Notes: a model not told the origin generated them from the letters alone. A stretch of DNA of 64,000 nucleotides from Paraburkholderia sp. (GCA_004322045.1 SCRN01000040.1:434001-498000), one strand, 5' to 3'; shown: positions 1 through 8,432, counted from the stretch's first letter. Translations and numbers: made by a program.

Positions 1-407
1 ATCGCGGCCCAAACCATGCCACCGAGGATGCCCGCACCCATCATCAAGAACAGGATCCAGCCGCCGCTCGCTTGGTCGAAGTGGATGGCGACGCCGCTCG
101 CGGCCATGCCACCCGCCAGCATTTGCCCTTCCGCGCCGATGTTCCAAACGTTCGCACGATAGCCGATGGCAAGGCCAAGACCGATCAGGCATAAGGGCGA
201 GGCTTTGAGCAGCAGTTCGGACCAGCCGTTGACATTCGCGAGCGGGTCGACGAAAAAGGCGCGCATCGCTTGCGCGGGGTCGCGCCCGACGATGCCGAAA
301 ATCACGAACCCGATAACGAGCGTCAAAAGGGCGGCGATCGCCGGCACGGCGAGCTGCATCGCTCGCGAGGGCGTTGGGCGAGCTTCGATTCGGTACGGAA
401 AATACAT
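1..407 (-). CDS. BMP-type nucleoside ABC transporter permease (partial, 3' end outside window)
   Basis: Inner-membrane permease of a purine-nucleoside type ABC importer (BPD_transp_2 family, YufP/NupP-like). The 135 visible N-terminal residues show one long hydrophobic segment at about residues 17-40 and then the family hallmark IGYRANVWNIGAEGQ at about 78-92, followed by another hydrophobic stretch. The ATG at 407 is the first start after an in-frame TAG at 413-411. It lies 55 bp after the ATPase gene on the same strand, so the two are probably one operon. The rest of the gene, and presumably a second permease and the lipoprotein, lie left of the window. The family assignment is firm; the substrate (purine nucleoside or base) is inferred from family and neighbours. 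Confidence 0.88.
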   Translation of the reverse strand, partial: MYFPYRIEARPTPSRAMQLAVPAIAALLTLVIGFVIFGIVGRDPAQAMRAFFVDPLANVNGWSELLLKASPLCLIGLGLAIGYRANVWNIGAEGQMLAGGMAASGVAIHFDQASGGWILFLMMGAGILGGMVWAA

Positions 408-462
408 GGTCTATACGAGCGTCGATGGTTCGAATGTAAAGGTCGGCATGGTGCGGGCGCCC

Positions 463-2055
463 TCAAGCATGGACGGCCTGCTGCGCGGGCGGCGCAGCCC
501 CGCTATCGCCGAAGAGCCCTGCCATCCACAAGCCGATCTCTTCAGCGTTGGTCTCGCCCGTCTTGCGCGAGGGCGATAAGCGTCCGCGCGCGAGCACCGC
601 GATCCGATCGCAAATGTCGAACAGCTCGTCGAGCTCCTCGGAGATGACCAGCACGGCCACACCCTTGGCCGATAGATCGAGCAGTTGCTGCCTAATGAAG
701 GCCGATGCGCCGACGTCCACGCCCCACGTCGGCTGCGCGACCACGAGCACCTTCGGCGCCTGCAGCAACTCGCGGCCGACGATGTACTTTTGCAAGTTCC
801 CGCCCGAGAGCGACTGTGCCAGCGCGTCGGGGCCGCCGCAGCGCACGTCGAACGCTTCGATGCAGCGCGTCGCGAATGCGCGGATCGCCCGCGCGCCGAT
901 CCAGCCGTGACGGACCATGCCCGGTTGCCGATGCGCGGTCAGCAAGGCATTTTCCGCGAGCGACATCGCGGGCACGGCTCCGCGCCCGAGCCGCTCCTCG
1001 GGCACGAAGGCGAAGCCGAGGCGGCGCCGTGCGCCGGCCGAGAGCCGGCCCGCGCTTTTGCCGCAGATCGTAACGGCATCGGCCGCGGCCGTGCTGCGCC
1101 TTTCGCCCGACAGCGCCGCGAGCAACTCCGCTTGCCCATTGCCCGATACGCCCGCGATGCCGAAAATTTCTCCGGCATGCACGTCGAACGTCACGTTCTC
1201 CAGCGAGGTGCCGAATGGGTCGTCGCTCGCCACCGACAATTGCTTGACGCTCAGCAAGGCCGCGCCCGGCACGTGCGCCCGGCGCGTGTAATCGGGCAGC
1301 GCATGGCCCACCATCAACTGCGCGAGCGAGGCATGCGTCTCGTCGCGAGGCCGGACTTGGCCCGTGACGCGCCCGCCGCGCATGACCGTCGCCGTATCGC
1401 AAAGCTCTTGAATTTCGTCCAACTTGTGGCTGATGTAGAGCACGCTGCAGCCCTGCTGCGCCAATCGCTTCAGCGTATCGAACAGCTTACGCACGGCCTG
1501 TGGCGTGAGCACCGAGGTCGGCTCGTCCATGATGAGCAGCCGCGGATGCTGCAGCAGGCACCGCACGATTTCAACGCGTTGGCGCTCGCCCACGGTCAGA
1601 CTGTGCACGTGCCGCTGCGGGTCGATATCGAGCCCGTACTCGCGCGATACCTCGCGAATGCGCTTGCCGAGCGCGCCGAGGTCGAAAGGCTCTTCGAGCG
1701 CGAGCGCAATGTTTTCGCCAACCGTCAGCGTCTCGAACAAAGAGAAGTGCTGGAAAACCATGCCGATACCGAGCTTGCGCGCCTGTGCGGGGCTGCCGAT
1801 CTCGACGGGATGGCCATCCCACCGAATCTCGCCCGCATCGGGGCGCACCGAGCCGTAGATGATCTTCATCAGCGTGCTCTTGCCGGCGCCGTTCTCGCCC
1901 AACACCGCGTGAATCTCGCCCGGCGCCACGGCCAGATGCACATCGTCGTTGGCACGCACCGACGGATATTGCTTGCTGATGCCTGCAAGCGCCAGCCGCG
2001 ACACGACGACTTGGCCCGCGCCCGCGGCATCGCGGAAAGTTGATTGATCGCTCAT
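463..2055 (-). CDS. BMP-type nucleoside/sugar ABC transporter, duplicated ATP-binding subunit
   Basis: Cytoplasmic ATPase with two fused ABC domains, 530 aa from the ATG at 2055, the usual length for the YufO/NupO/RbsA class. Domain 1 has Walker A GENGAGKSTLMK, a signature reading LTVGERQ and Walker B LLIMDEPTS. Domain 2 is the typical degenerate half: IAGVSGNGQ in place of a Walker A lysine motif, signature LSGGNLQK and a Walker B without the usual acidic pair (VVAQPTWGVDVG). The frame stays open upstream to 2289, but the aligned family start is at MSDQS. It precedes the permease gene in one operon, and its neighbours (8-oxoguanine deaminase, urate pathway) suggest purine uptake. The substrate is inferred. 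Confidence 0.9.
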   Translation of the reverse strand: MSDQSTFRDAAGAGQVVVSRLALAGISKQYPSVRANDDVHLAVAPGEIHAVLGENGAGKSTLMKIIYGSVRPDAGEIRWDGHPVEIGSPAQARKLGIGMVFQHFSLFETLTVGENIALALEEPFDLGALGKRIREVSREYGLDIDPQRHVHSLTVGERQRVEIVRCLLQHPRLLIMDEPTSVLTPQAVRKLFDTLKRLAQQGCSVLYISHKLDEIQELCDTATVMRGGRVTGQVRPRDETHASLAQLMVGHALPDYTRRAHVPGAALLSVKQLSVASDDPFGTSLENVTFDVHAGEIFGIAGVSGNGQAELLAALSGERRSTAAADAVTICGKSAGRLSAGARRRLGFAFVPEERLGRGAVPAMSLAENALLTAHRQPGMVRHGWIGARAIRAFATRCIEAFDVRCGGPDALAQSLSGGNLQKYIVGRELLQAPKVLVVAQPTWGVDVGASAFIRQQLLDLSAKGVAVLVISEELDELFDICDRIAVLARGRLSPSRKTGETNAEEIGLWMAGLFGDSGAAPPAQQAVHA

Positions 2056-2383
2056 GAAATCCGTCGCCGAACGTTCTTGCTGTCTGCCCCGCTCTTTCTG
2101 CCTCAACGCGATGCGCTCTGCGCCCATCGCCCCCGTTTCCGTCGTTGCCCCGCATGCGTGGTTCGCACCCGCTCGCCACCCGCCACCATCCGCCGCCATC
2201 CGCGCCGTGGGCCCGACGATACCCAAATCGCGCCCGAGCGTCGAGCCGACAATATCGTGTGGGCGCTCGATTTGACCTATGCGCCACACGGGTATATGCG
2301 ACCTTGACGCGTTTTAGCGAACATATTAAAAATCACATACCCAAACCCATGATCGATCAGCCTAACCATATATTGGAGCAACC
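2056..2383. promoter_or_regulatory. Divergent intergenic region between nucleoside ABC operon and lysR gene
   Basis: The 328 bp hold no convincing gene. They become AT-rich towards the lysR side (about 2310-2376), and a GGAG Shine-Dalgarno at 2375-2378 serves the lysR start. The divergent arrangement is typical of a LysR regulator controlling the opposite operon from this region, but no specific LysR box could be fixed by eye. Confidence 0.4.
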
Positions 2384-3316
2384 ATGAGCCAGCAACGCGA
2401 GGCGATCGACACGTACCTCTTGCGCGTTTTGCACACCCTCTTGATGGAGCGCAGCGTCACGCGCGCAGCCGTCAAGCTGAACCAATCGCAACCGGCCATC
2501 AGTGCCGCACTGCGCCGCTTGCGCGACATTACGGGCGACCCGCTGCTCGTGCGCGGCAAGTCGGGCATGGTGCCGACCGAATACGGCCTGCGCCTGCTCG
2601 AGCCCGTGCAAAACGCCTTGCGCGAAATCGAGCGCATCCGTTTCCAGCAGCACAACTTCGATCCGGCCACCTCGATTCGCTGCTACCGCATCGGGTGCCC
2701 CGACTATCTGAATGTCCTGTTCGTGCCGACCGTCGTCGAACGCTTCAGGCAAGCCGCGCCCAACGCTCAACTGGAATTCCATTCACTCGGCCCTTCTTTC
2801 GATTACGAGCTGGCGCTCGAGGACGGCAAGCTCGACGTCGTCGTCGGCAATTGGCCCGAGCCGCCCGAGCAGTTGCACCTGTCGAATCTGTTCGTCGACG
2901 AGATCGTCTGCCTCATGAGCAACACCCACCCGTTCGCCAAACGCGGCACGCTCACGCTCGATCAGTATCTGAACGCCCCGCACCTTGCGCCTTCCCCCTA
3001 CTCGGTCGGCCAGCGCGGCGCGATCGACGTGCACCTTGCACGCGAGCGGCTCAAGCGCCACGTTGTCGTCACGTTGCCGTATTTCAATCTCGCTCCGTAC
3101 GTGCTCGTCAAATCGGACCTCATCTTCACGACGACGCGTCTATTCGCCGACCACTACGCCAAATTCTTGCCGCTCACCGTGCTGCCCGCGCCCCTCGACT
3201 TCCCGCCGATGCAGTATTACCAGTTGTGGCACGAGCGCTGTCACTATTCCGACGAAGTCCGGTGGCTGCGCAGCCTCGTCGCCGAGGCAACGCATACGCT
3301 CGTCGATCGCCCGTAA
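2384..3316 (+). CDS. LysR-family transcriptional regulator
   Basis: A 310-aa DNA-binding regulator. The N-terminal winged helix-turn-helix is at about residues 8-67 (SVTRAAVKLNQSQPAISAALRRLRD), followed by a LysR substrate-binding domain to the C-terminus. Length is normal and the ATG has a GGAG ribosome site. It is divergent from the nucleoside ABC importer and convergent with the 8-oxoguanine deaminase gene, so control of purine uptake or breakdown is the natural guess. The effector is unknown. The recognition-helix segment resembles the NodD/NahR type of LysR protein, but this does not identify the ligand. Confidence 0.9.
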   Translation: MSQQREAIDTYLLRVLHTLLMERSVTRAAVKLNQSQPAISAALRRLRDITGDPLLVRGKSGMVPTEYGLRLLEPVQNALREIERIRFQQHNFDPATSIRCYRIGCPDYLNVLFVPTVVERFRQAAPNAQLEFHSLGPSFDYELALEDGKLDVVVGNWPEPPEQLHLSNLFVDEIVCLMSNTHPFAKRGTLTLDQYLNAPHLAPSPYSVGQRGAIDVHLARERLKRHVVVTLPYFNLAPYVLVKSDLIFTTTRLFADHYAKFLPLTVLPAPLDFPPMQYYQLWHERCHYSDEVRWLRSLVAEATHTLVDRP

Positions 3317-3368
3317 CGAGCGGCGGCCAAGCCCGCCGGCTCCGGCGCCGCCCGCCGAGCGGCTTGCA

Positions 3369-4775
3369 TCAAGCGGTGCGAGACGCTTCGCCCAGCAAGC
3401 GTGCAAGCCGGTTATGGCGCTCGAGCAGCGGCCGCAGTTCGAGCGTCGTTAGACGGCCCTCTTTCACAATGACCTCGCCGTTGATGACACTCACCGCCAC
3501 TTGAGATGGGGCGCAAAACACGAGCGCCGCGACCGGATCATGCAATGCGCCGGCAAAATTCGGCTGATTGAGATCGAATGCGACGAAATCGGCGGCCATT
3601 CCGGGCGCAAGCGCGCCGATATCGTTGCGCCCCAGCACAGCAGCGCCGCCGAGCGTAGCGATTTCGAGCGCTTCGCGCGCAGTCATCGCAGCAGGCCCGA
3701 ATCCCACGCGTTGCAGCAGCAGCGCCTGCCTCGCCTCGCCGACGAGATGCGCGCCGTCGTTCGACGCGGACCCATCCACGCCCAATCCAACGGGTACGCC
3801 CGCATCGCGCATGCGCCGGATTGGTGCAATGCCCGATGCGAGCCGCATGTTGGAACAGGGACAATGGGCCACCCCCGTGCGGGTACGGGCAAATAGCGCG
3901 ATGCCGGCCGGATCGAGTTGGACGCAGTGCGCATGCCAGACGTCGGCTCCGACCCAGCCCAGGTCCTCCGCGTATTCGGCTGGGGTCATCCCGAAGCGCT
4001 CGCGGCTGTAGGCGACGTCATTGACGTTCTCGGCTAGGTGCGTATGCATCGACACGCCGTACCGGCGGGCCAGCGCGGCCGACTCGCGCATCAAATCGCG
4101 GCTCACGGAGAACGGAGAGCACGGCGCCACGACCACCCGCAACATCGCGTAGCGGCCCTCATCGTGATAGGTTTCGATTAAGCGCTGCGTGTCAGCGAGA
4201 ATATCGGCCTCGCGCTCGACGAGCGAGTCGGGCGGTAGCCCGCCGTCCTTCTGCCCCACGCTCATGCTGCCGCGGCTCGCATGAAAACGCATGCCGATGC
4301 GTGCCGCTGCCGCGATGCTGTCGTCCAGCCGGCTGCCGTTCGGGTACAAATAGAGATGATCGCTCGAGGTCGTGCAGCCCGACAGCAGCAGTTCGGCCAT
4401 CGCCGTGAGCGTCGACACCTCGATCATCTCGGGTGTCAGATGCGCCCATACGCGATAGAGGTTCGTCAGCCATCCGAAAAGCTCGGCGTTCTGCGCTGCC
4501 GGCACCGCACGCGTCAAGCTTTGGTACATGTGGTGGTGGGTGTTCACGAGCCCCGGCATGACGAGGTGGCCGCGCAGATCGAAGACTTGGTCGGCCACGC
4601 TCGGCAGCTCGCTCGACGGGCCGACCGCCACGATACGATTGCCCTCGATGAACAGCCCCGCATCGCGCAGCTCGCGGCGCTCGCCGTCCATGGTAACGAG
4701 CACGTCGGCATGCTTGACGAGCATCGTTTTGGGGCGAGGAGCATTGGGCGTGCGCGGGAGCTGCTCAGCGTTCAT
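3369..4775 (-). CDS. 8-oxoguanine deaminase-like amidohydrolase
   Basis: Metal-dependent amidohydrolase of the ATZ/TRZ-guanine deaminase superfamily. The metal-binding motif LVNTHHHMYQS is near the N-terminus; HTHLAEN, WHAHCVQL and LGVDGSASND follow in family order, with a C-terminal composite domain carrying the usual GALAPGMAADFVAFDL segment. Overall it resembles 8-oxoguanine deaminase (EC 3.5.4.32), which yields urate from 8-oxoguanine, and that fits the adjacent urate genes. The start is uncertain: ATGs at 4805, 4775 and 4724 are in frame and none has a strong ribosome site. 4775 gives 468 aa; 4724 gives 451 aa, closer to the family. Other substrates (guanine, cytosine, s-triazines) cannot be excluded by eye. 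Confidence 0.82.
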   Translation of the reverse strand: MNAEQLPRTPNAPRPKTMLVKHADVLVTMDGERRELRDAGLFIEGNRIVAVGPSSELPSVADQVFDLRGHLVMPGLVNTHHHMYQSLTRAVPAAQNAELFGWLTNLYRVWAHLTPEMIEVSTLTAMAELLLSGCTTSSDHLYLYPNGSRLDDSIAAAARIGMRFHASRGSMSVGQKDGGLPPDSLVEREADILADTQRLIETYHDEGRYAMLRVVVAPCSPFSVSRDLMRESAALARRYGVSMHTHLAENVNDVAYSRERFGMTPAEYAEDLGWVGADVWHAHCVQLDPAGIALFARTRTGVAHCPCSNMRLASGIAPIRRMRDAGVPVGLGVDGSASNDGAHLVGEARQALLLQRVGFGPAAMTAREALEIATLGGAAVLGRNDIGALAPGMAADFVAFDLNQPNFAGALHDPVAALVFCAPSQVAVSVINGEVIVKEGRLTTLELRPLLERHNRLARLLGEASRTA

Positions 4776-5116
4776 TCGATGGGTCCGGGTTGAAACGATT
4801 GGCATAACGATGGGAAGCCAAAATAGCGCTGGCAATGCACACCGGTGCGATACTTGCCTTCACGGTTTCGATATATTGATTCAATTTCGCCGTCTTCGCG
4901 CTGGCGCGGCGCCTCGCCTCGCCTCATGCGGCCGCTCTTATCTTTCCTATCGCAAGCGCGCCGAGCGCCGCCGACTCCATAGAATGGCGATACGGCGCTC
5001 GCATCGAATCGCCGACGGGTATGTAGCCACGCGTCGTGGAGGCTCGATCCGCCGCCTGCGTATCGGATCGAGGCGCCCCCACCACTTTTCGCATTCATCA
5101 AAGAGGAAAACTGCGA
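4776..5116. promoter_or_regulatory. Divergent intergenic region between deaminase and uraH-puuD
   Basis: The stretch separates the minus-strand deaminase from plus-strand uraH. No convincing gene was found. An AT-rich patch at about 4867-4890 could hold promoter elements, and AAGAGGAAAA at 5101-5110 is the uraH ribosome site. Confidence 0.35.
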
Positions 5117-5470
5117 ATGGGCAAGCTCACCACCCACGTTCTGGACACGGCGCACGGCCGTCCCGGCGCCGGTATCGCGATCGAGCTGTTCAAGCTCGAC
5201 GGCGACGCACGACGCTCGCTCAAGCGGACCGTCACCAACGAGGATGGCCGCTGCGACGCACCGCTGCTCGAAGGCAACGCATTGACCGCGGGAGAATACG
5301 AGCTCGTCTTCGACGCCGGCGATTACTTCGCGGCCGCAGGGGTCGTCGTGCCCAAGCCGCGCTTCGTCGACCGCGTGGTCTTGCGCTTCGGGGTTGCCGA
5401 CGCCACTGCACACTATCACGTACCCCTCCTCGTCTCCCCCTGGGCTTACAGCACCTATCGCGGCAGCTGA
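5117..5470 (+). CDS. uraH: 5-hydroxyisourate hydrolase (transthyretin-like)
   Basis: Hydrolyses 5-hydroxyisourate, the product of urate oxidation, to OHCU. The 117 aa match the usual length. Both family signatures are present: the N-terminal block LTTHVLDTAHGRPGAGI with its active-site histidine and the C-terminal block HYHVPLLVSPWAYSTYRGS ending in the invariant YRGS. The ATG at 5117 is preceded by AAGAGGAAAA; the open frame extends further upstream but the family starts here. puuD follows 41 bp downstream, so the two consecutive urate-degradation steps are probably co-transcribed. The third step (uraD) is in the minus-strand cluster. Confidence 0.96.
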   Translation: MGKLTTHVLDTAHGRPGAGIAIELFKLDGDARRSLKRTVTNEDGRCDAPLLEGNALTAGEYELVFDAGDYFAAAGVVVPKPRFVDRVVLRFGVADATAHYHVPLLVSPWAYSTYRGS

Positions 5471-5511
5471 TCCCGCATACCAACGATTATCAGGAGCTTC
5501 GGAGGCGTTTC

Positions 5512-6705
5512 ATGGAAGGTTTCATCACGGACTGGCTGAATCTCGCGATTCGCTGGCTGCATGTGATCGTCGCAATTGCGTGGATCGGAGAATCGTTTTA
5601 TTTCGTTGCGCTGGACAATAGCTTGAGAAAGCCGAAGGACCAGACGCTCACGGAGCGCGGCGTATTCGGCGAGTTGTGGCATGTGCATGGCGGCGGCTTT
5701 TACCACATGCAAAAGTACATGGTCGCGCCCGCGCAAATGCCGGAGGACCTGCACTGGTCGAAATGGCCGTCTTATACGACCTGGATGTCGGGATTCGGTT
5801 TGTTCACCGTGCTCTACCTTGGTTCCCCTGAAACCTATCTCATCGACAAGAACGTACTCGATATGGGGCCTGTCGTCGCGATTGCGGCTGCACTCGGCTT
5901 CTTGGCCGCGGGCTGGATCGTCTACGACTCGCTTTGTCGGCTGCTCGGCCACAACGATCGCCTGCTCGGTGCGATCGTCGGCCTTTACGTGTTGGCTGCC
6001 GCATGGCTCGCCTGTCATGTCTTCGCCGGCCGGGCCGCATACCTGATCGTAGGCGCGATGCTGGCCACGATCATGTCGGCCAACGTGTTCTTCGTCATCA
6101 TCCCGGGGCAGCGCAAGATGGTGAACGCCATGCTCATGGGGGACGCGCCCAATCCGGTTTACGGCAAACGCGGTAAGCAGCGCTCCGTGCACAACACGTA
6201 CTTCACGCTTCCGGTGGTGTTCGCGATGCTGTCGAACCACTATGCGATGACGTACACGCACCCCTATAACTGGGCCGTGCTGGCCGTCATCATGCTCGCC
6301 GGTGCGCTGATTCGTCAGTTCTTCGTCATGCGTCATCGCGGACGAGTGCTGTGGTATCTCCCCGCGGGCGGCGTCGCCCTGCTGGCTGCGGCATTGGCCG
6401 TTACGCTGCCCAAGCCTATGGCCCAACAAGCGCAGGCGGCCCATATGCCAGCCGTCAAGCTCGCCGATATCGAACCGATCTTGCAGCAGCGCTGCGTCGC
6501 TTGCCACTCGGCGCACCCCACGATGATGGGCAGCGCGCCGGCGGGTGTCCTCTTGGATACGCCGGGCGAGATATCAAAGAACGCACAGCGGCTGTATCAG
6601 CAGGCGGTGGTGCTCAAAGCGATGCCGCTCGGCAACGTCACTCAAATGACGAGCGCGGAGCGCGAAAAGGTGGCCGCCTGGTTCAACGCACGTACGCAGA
6701 ACTAG
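5512..6705 (+). CDS. puuD: Urate hydroxylase PuuD, membrane protein with C-terminal cytochrome c domain
   Basis: Membrane-bound urate oxidase that replaces soluble cofactor-free uricase in many proteobacteria, oxidising urate to 5-hydroxyisourate and passing electrons to the respiratory chain. The 397 aa begin with the DUF989 membrane domain (about eight helices, early motif WLHVIVAIAWIGESFYF) and end with a small cytochrome c domain: haem motif CVACH at residues 328-332 and a likely axial methionine in LKAMPLGN. A strong GGAGG at 5501-5505 precedes the ATG. It is the partner of uraH immediately upstream. No xanthine dehydrogenase lies in the window, so urate must come from elsewhere or from the deaminase route. 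Confidence 0.95.
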   Translation: MEGFITDWLNLAIRWLHVIVAIAWIGESFYFVALDNSLRKPKDQTLTERGVFGELWHVHGGGFYHMQKYMVAPAQMPEDLHWSKWPSYTTWMSGFGLFTVLYLGSPETYLIDKNVLDMGPVVAIAAALGFLAAGWIVYDSLCRLLGHNDRLLGAIVGLYVLAAAWLACHVFAGRAAYLIVGAMLATIMSANVFFVIIPGQRKMVNAMLMGDAPNPVYGKRGKQRSVHNTYFTLPVVFAMLSNHYAMTYTHPYNWAVLAVIMLAGALIRQFFVMRHRGRVLWYLPAGGVALLAAALAVTLPKPMAQQAQAAHMPAVKLADIEPILQQRCVACHSAHPTMMGSAPAGVLLDTPGEISKNAQRLYQQAVVLKAMPLGNVTQMTSAEREKVAAWFNARTQN

Positions 6706-6766
6706 CCGTTTGAGCGCCGTCGTCGGGCTCGCGGTGCAACTGCGGCGAGCACACCGGACAGAAGAA

Positions 6767-6798
6767 AGCCCCTTGGGCCAACACAGGCCGAAGGGGCT
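6767..6798 (-). terminator. Rho-independent terminator, usable in both directions
   Basis: The arms AGCCCCTT and AAGGGGCT pair, extended by GGCC/GGCC across one mismatch around an AACACA loop. On the minus strand the stem is followed by TTTCTTCT, so it best fits termination of the short minus-strand ORF at 6856-6990. On the plus strand it lies 61 bp past puuD but lacks a T run. Confidence 0.75.
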
Positions 6799-6855
6799 GA
6801 AACGAGACGGACCGACGCAGCGAAAACGGGGGCGCTTATCGCTGCAGCGTTGCGC

Positions 6856-6990
6856 TTATTCGAAGAGCGCAACCGCTGCCAGTACAGCAGCCGTAGCTAC
6901 GGCAAAAATGGACACTCCCGCACTCCAACGGACGGCGAAGCGATCAATGTTCTCTTGGGACCCGACGAAATTAAGTAGCCTGTTCATCAT
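6856..6990 (-). CDS. Small single-helix membrane protein, 44 aa, unrecognised
   Basis: Short gene with a very strong translation signal: AAGGAGGA ends just before tandem ATG ATG (6990-6985). The predicted protein has a polar, charged first half (NFVGSQENIDRFAVRW) and one hydrophobic helix (about residues 24-42, rich in Ala and Val) ending in LFE. A good terminator lies 58 bp downstream on the same strand, making a self-contained unit between puuD and a four-helix membrane protein gene. No family is recognised. Possible roles such as a small subunit or regulator of a membrane complex are speculation. Confidence rests on the ribosome site, clean helix and terminator. Confidence 0.6.
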   Translation of the reverse strand: MMNRLLNFVGSQENIDRFAVRWSAGVSIFAVATAAVLAAVALFE

Positions 6991-7030
6991 TCCTCCTTCA
7001 AGGTGCCCAAGTGTAACACAATCCCTTCAA

Positions 7031-7498
7031 TCAGCTTACAATCATATGTAATGCCCCGAACAACAAAGCGGCGGCGCCGGTCAGCCATACGGACGTGCTC
7101 ACCGTTGCGTCCTCAGGTAGACGCATGCCCGGCGAAAGCGACCGTGGGGCGCCTTGCGTCCCGCGGCAGGCAAAGGCCAGGGCGCGGTCGTCGTGTTGCT
7201 TGAGCGTGACGAGCATCACGAGCATCGAGCATGTGAAGGCGATCATCAGAAACGCAGCGATCGCGAGTTCGAATATGGGAGCTGGCCCCGCGTGTCGTTC
7301 GAGAGCGGTTGCGCTCTCGTATATCGCCGTCGCCGAAATGGCGATGGCGGACCAAAGAAGTTGCCCACCCTTGAGCGACTCGTAAATCAAGAGGCGCGCC
7401 ATGCCTTTGCCGTGCGTGACGGAAAACAGGCCGAGCATGCATACGGGCCCGGCGATCGGCACGCCTATATTGAGAAGCCACCAGAAAAATGCATTCAT
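7031..7498 (-). CDS. Hypothetical multi-pass membrane protein
   Basis: A 155-aa protein with about four hydrophobic segments (roughly residues 5-27, 46-60, 72-98 and 134-153) separated by short charged loops. The loop before the last helix is Arg/Pro rich. No catalytic motif or family was recognised. The ATG at 7498 lacks a clear ribosome site, so the start is tentative. It stands between the small-membrane-protein unit and the flhD-like gene on the same strand. A link to purine metabolism is not shown by anything in the protein. Confidence 0.6.
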   Translation of the reverse strand: MNAFFWWLLNIGVPIAGPVCMLGLFSVTHGKGMARLLIYESLKGGQLLWSAIAISATAIYESATALERHAGPAPIFELAIAAFLMIAFTCSMLVMLVTLKQHDDRALAFACRGTQGAPRSLSPGMRLPEDATVSTSVWLTGAAALLFGALHMIVS

Positions 7499-7600
7499 CG
7501 GCCGAGCTTGCGAACGTTGTGGATCGAGCGTTCAATGTTACCGCCGATCATCGTTCCGGCACCGCGCGCGGGGCAATCGTTAGCTAGACGGCCGAGGAAA

Positions 7601-7625
7601 GCGCCGCGGTAACTGCTTGCGGCGC
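7601..7625 (-). terminator. Possible terminator after the flhD-like gene
   Basis: GCGCCGC (7601-7607) and GCGGCGC (7619-7625) can pair, and on the minus strand the stem is followed by TTTCCTC. It lies about 20 bp beyond the stop of the FlhD-like gene. The loop is long and the T run short, so this is tentative. Confidence 0.4.
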
Positions 7626-7645
7626 CGTACGGCACGCGGCACGCG

Positions 7646-7939
7646 TCATGCGGCCTGCGCGTCGACGAGCCCTTTCCCTTCCGGGACGCGTGCGGCCGGC
7701 GGCGTCAACGCAGAGAATATCGAGCGGTCGTTGAAGCGGAAGAAGCACACGAGTTGATCGCATCCGGCCAGCTTGAGCAGCTGCGGGCCTGATAAGTCCA
7801 CGATGATGTCGGCCACCTGGGTCGACAACCCCAGTCGTTGCACGCCCGTTTCTCGGTCCGCGCGCAGCAGGCGCTGGGCGAGCGAGAGATACGACAGGTT
7901 GATTTCGCGGATCGATTCGAAGGTCTCGCTACCGTTCAT
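7646..7939 (-). CDS. FlhD-family transcriptional regulator, orphan copy
   Basis: The 97-aa protein matches flagellar master regulator FlhD over almost its whole length: INLSYLSLAQRLLRADRE, then RLGLSTQVADIIVDLSGPQLLKLA and NQLVCFFRFNDRSIFSALT correspond block by block to FlhD. Canonical FlhD works as a heteromer with FlhC to activate class 2 flagellar promoters. Here no flhC is found on either side, and the C-terminal tail beyond the RFNDR block is short and Pro/Ala-rich. It is probably a paralogue of the main FlhD, with a separate partner or an FlhC-independent role. The ribosome site before the ATG is weak. Confidence 0.8.
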   Translation of the reverse strand: MNGSETFESIREINLSYLSLAQRLLRADRETGVQRLGLSTQVADIIVDLSGPQLLKLAGCDQLVCFFRFNDRSIFSALTPPAARVPEGKGLVDAQAA

Positions 7940-8042
7940 GACTGTCTCTGCCAGGGGCTTTGTGATTCGGATAAAAGGTCGACGGATCGTAGGGCAATCG
8001 CAAGCAAGGCTAACTGCGGTTCCATCGCGAAAGCTGTCGCGC

Positions 8043-8058
8043 GGGCAAACGTTTGCCC
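8043..8058. repeat. Perfect 16-bp palindrome GGGCAAACGTTTGCCC
   Basis: This exact inverted repeat without a spacer lies between the FlhD-like gene and the 46-codon ORF on the minus strand. It could be an operator for the FlhD-like gene (about 105 bp upstream of its start) or a hairpin ending the short ORF 17 bp before it. No T run follows, which favours a protein-binding site. Confidence 0.5.
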
Positions 8059-8074
8059 CTGCGGTCCGAACAGA

Positions 8075-8215
8075 TCAGCAACCGTCGCGCTCGTCGGCAA
8101 CGCCGGCGGCGATCAGGTTGCAAGCGATCTCGCGCAGCAGGTGTTGCGTGAGCGCACCTGACCCGCCAAGGCAAAGACGTTGCAGTTCGAGGAGGTCTTG
8201 GGCGAAGCGGCTCAT
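8075..8215 (-). CDS. Short hypothetical protein, 46 aa
   Basis: Starts at ATG 8215 with a well-placed GGAGAGAT ribosome site and runs 46 codons to TGA. The sequence is compact and mildly amphipathic (FAQDLLELQRLCL, then ALTQHLLREIACNLIAAG), consistent with two short helices, and has two to three cysteines. No family is recognised. It is upstream of and co-directional with the FlhD-like gene, with a 16-bp palindrome between them. It may be a regulatory leader or small partner protein. Short length and lack of a known homologue keep confidence low. Confidence 0.4.
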   Translation of the reverse strand: MSRFAQDLLELQRLCLGGSGALTQHLLREIACNLIAAGVADERDGC

Positions 8216-8432
8216 GGCGATCTCTCCGGTGATTCGAAGTCCGAAACGTCGGTGCCGGGATGCGTGGCGCGAAACGTTTTCCTGTGATCAAAGTATCGGC
8301 GGGCGCGGCATTAAAACAAATCAGCCTGCGCTGAACCTCGCGTAATACGTGGCAGTGCGCTTGTCAGCCTTTTCCTACGACCGATGTTCGGCAGGGCTAC
8401 GCCTCGAATGGCTCATGCCCCACGCATGTAAA

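Noticed and set aside
685-2043. 452-codon plus-strand frame opposite the ABC ATPase
   Set aside because: Antisense of a gene with clear Walker and signature motifs; no features of its own.
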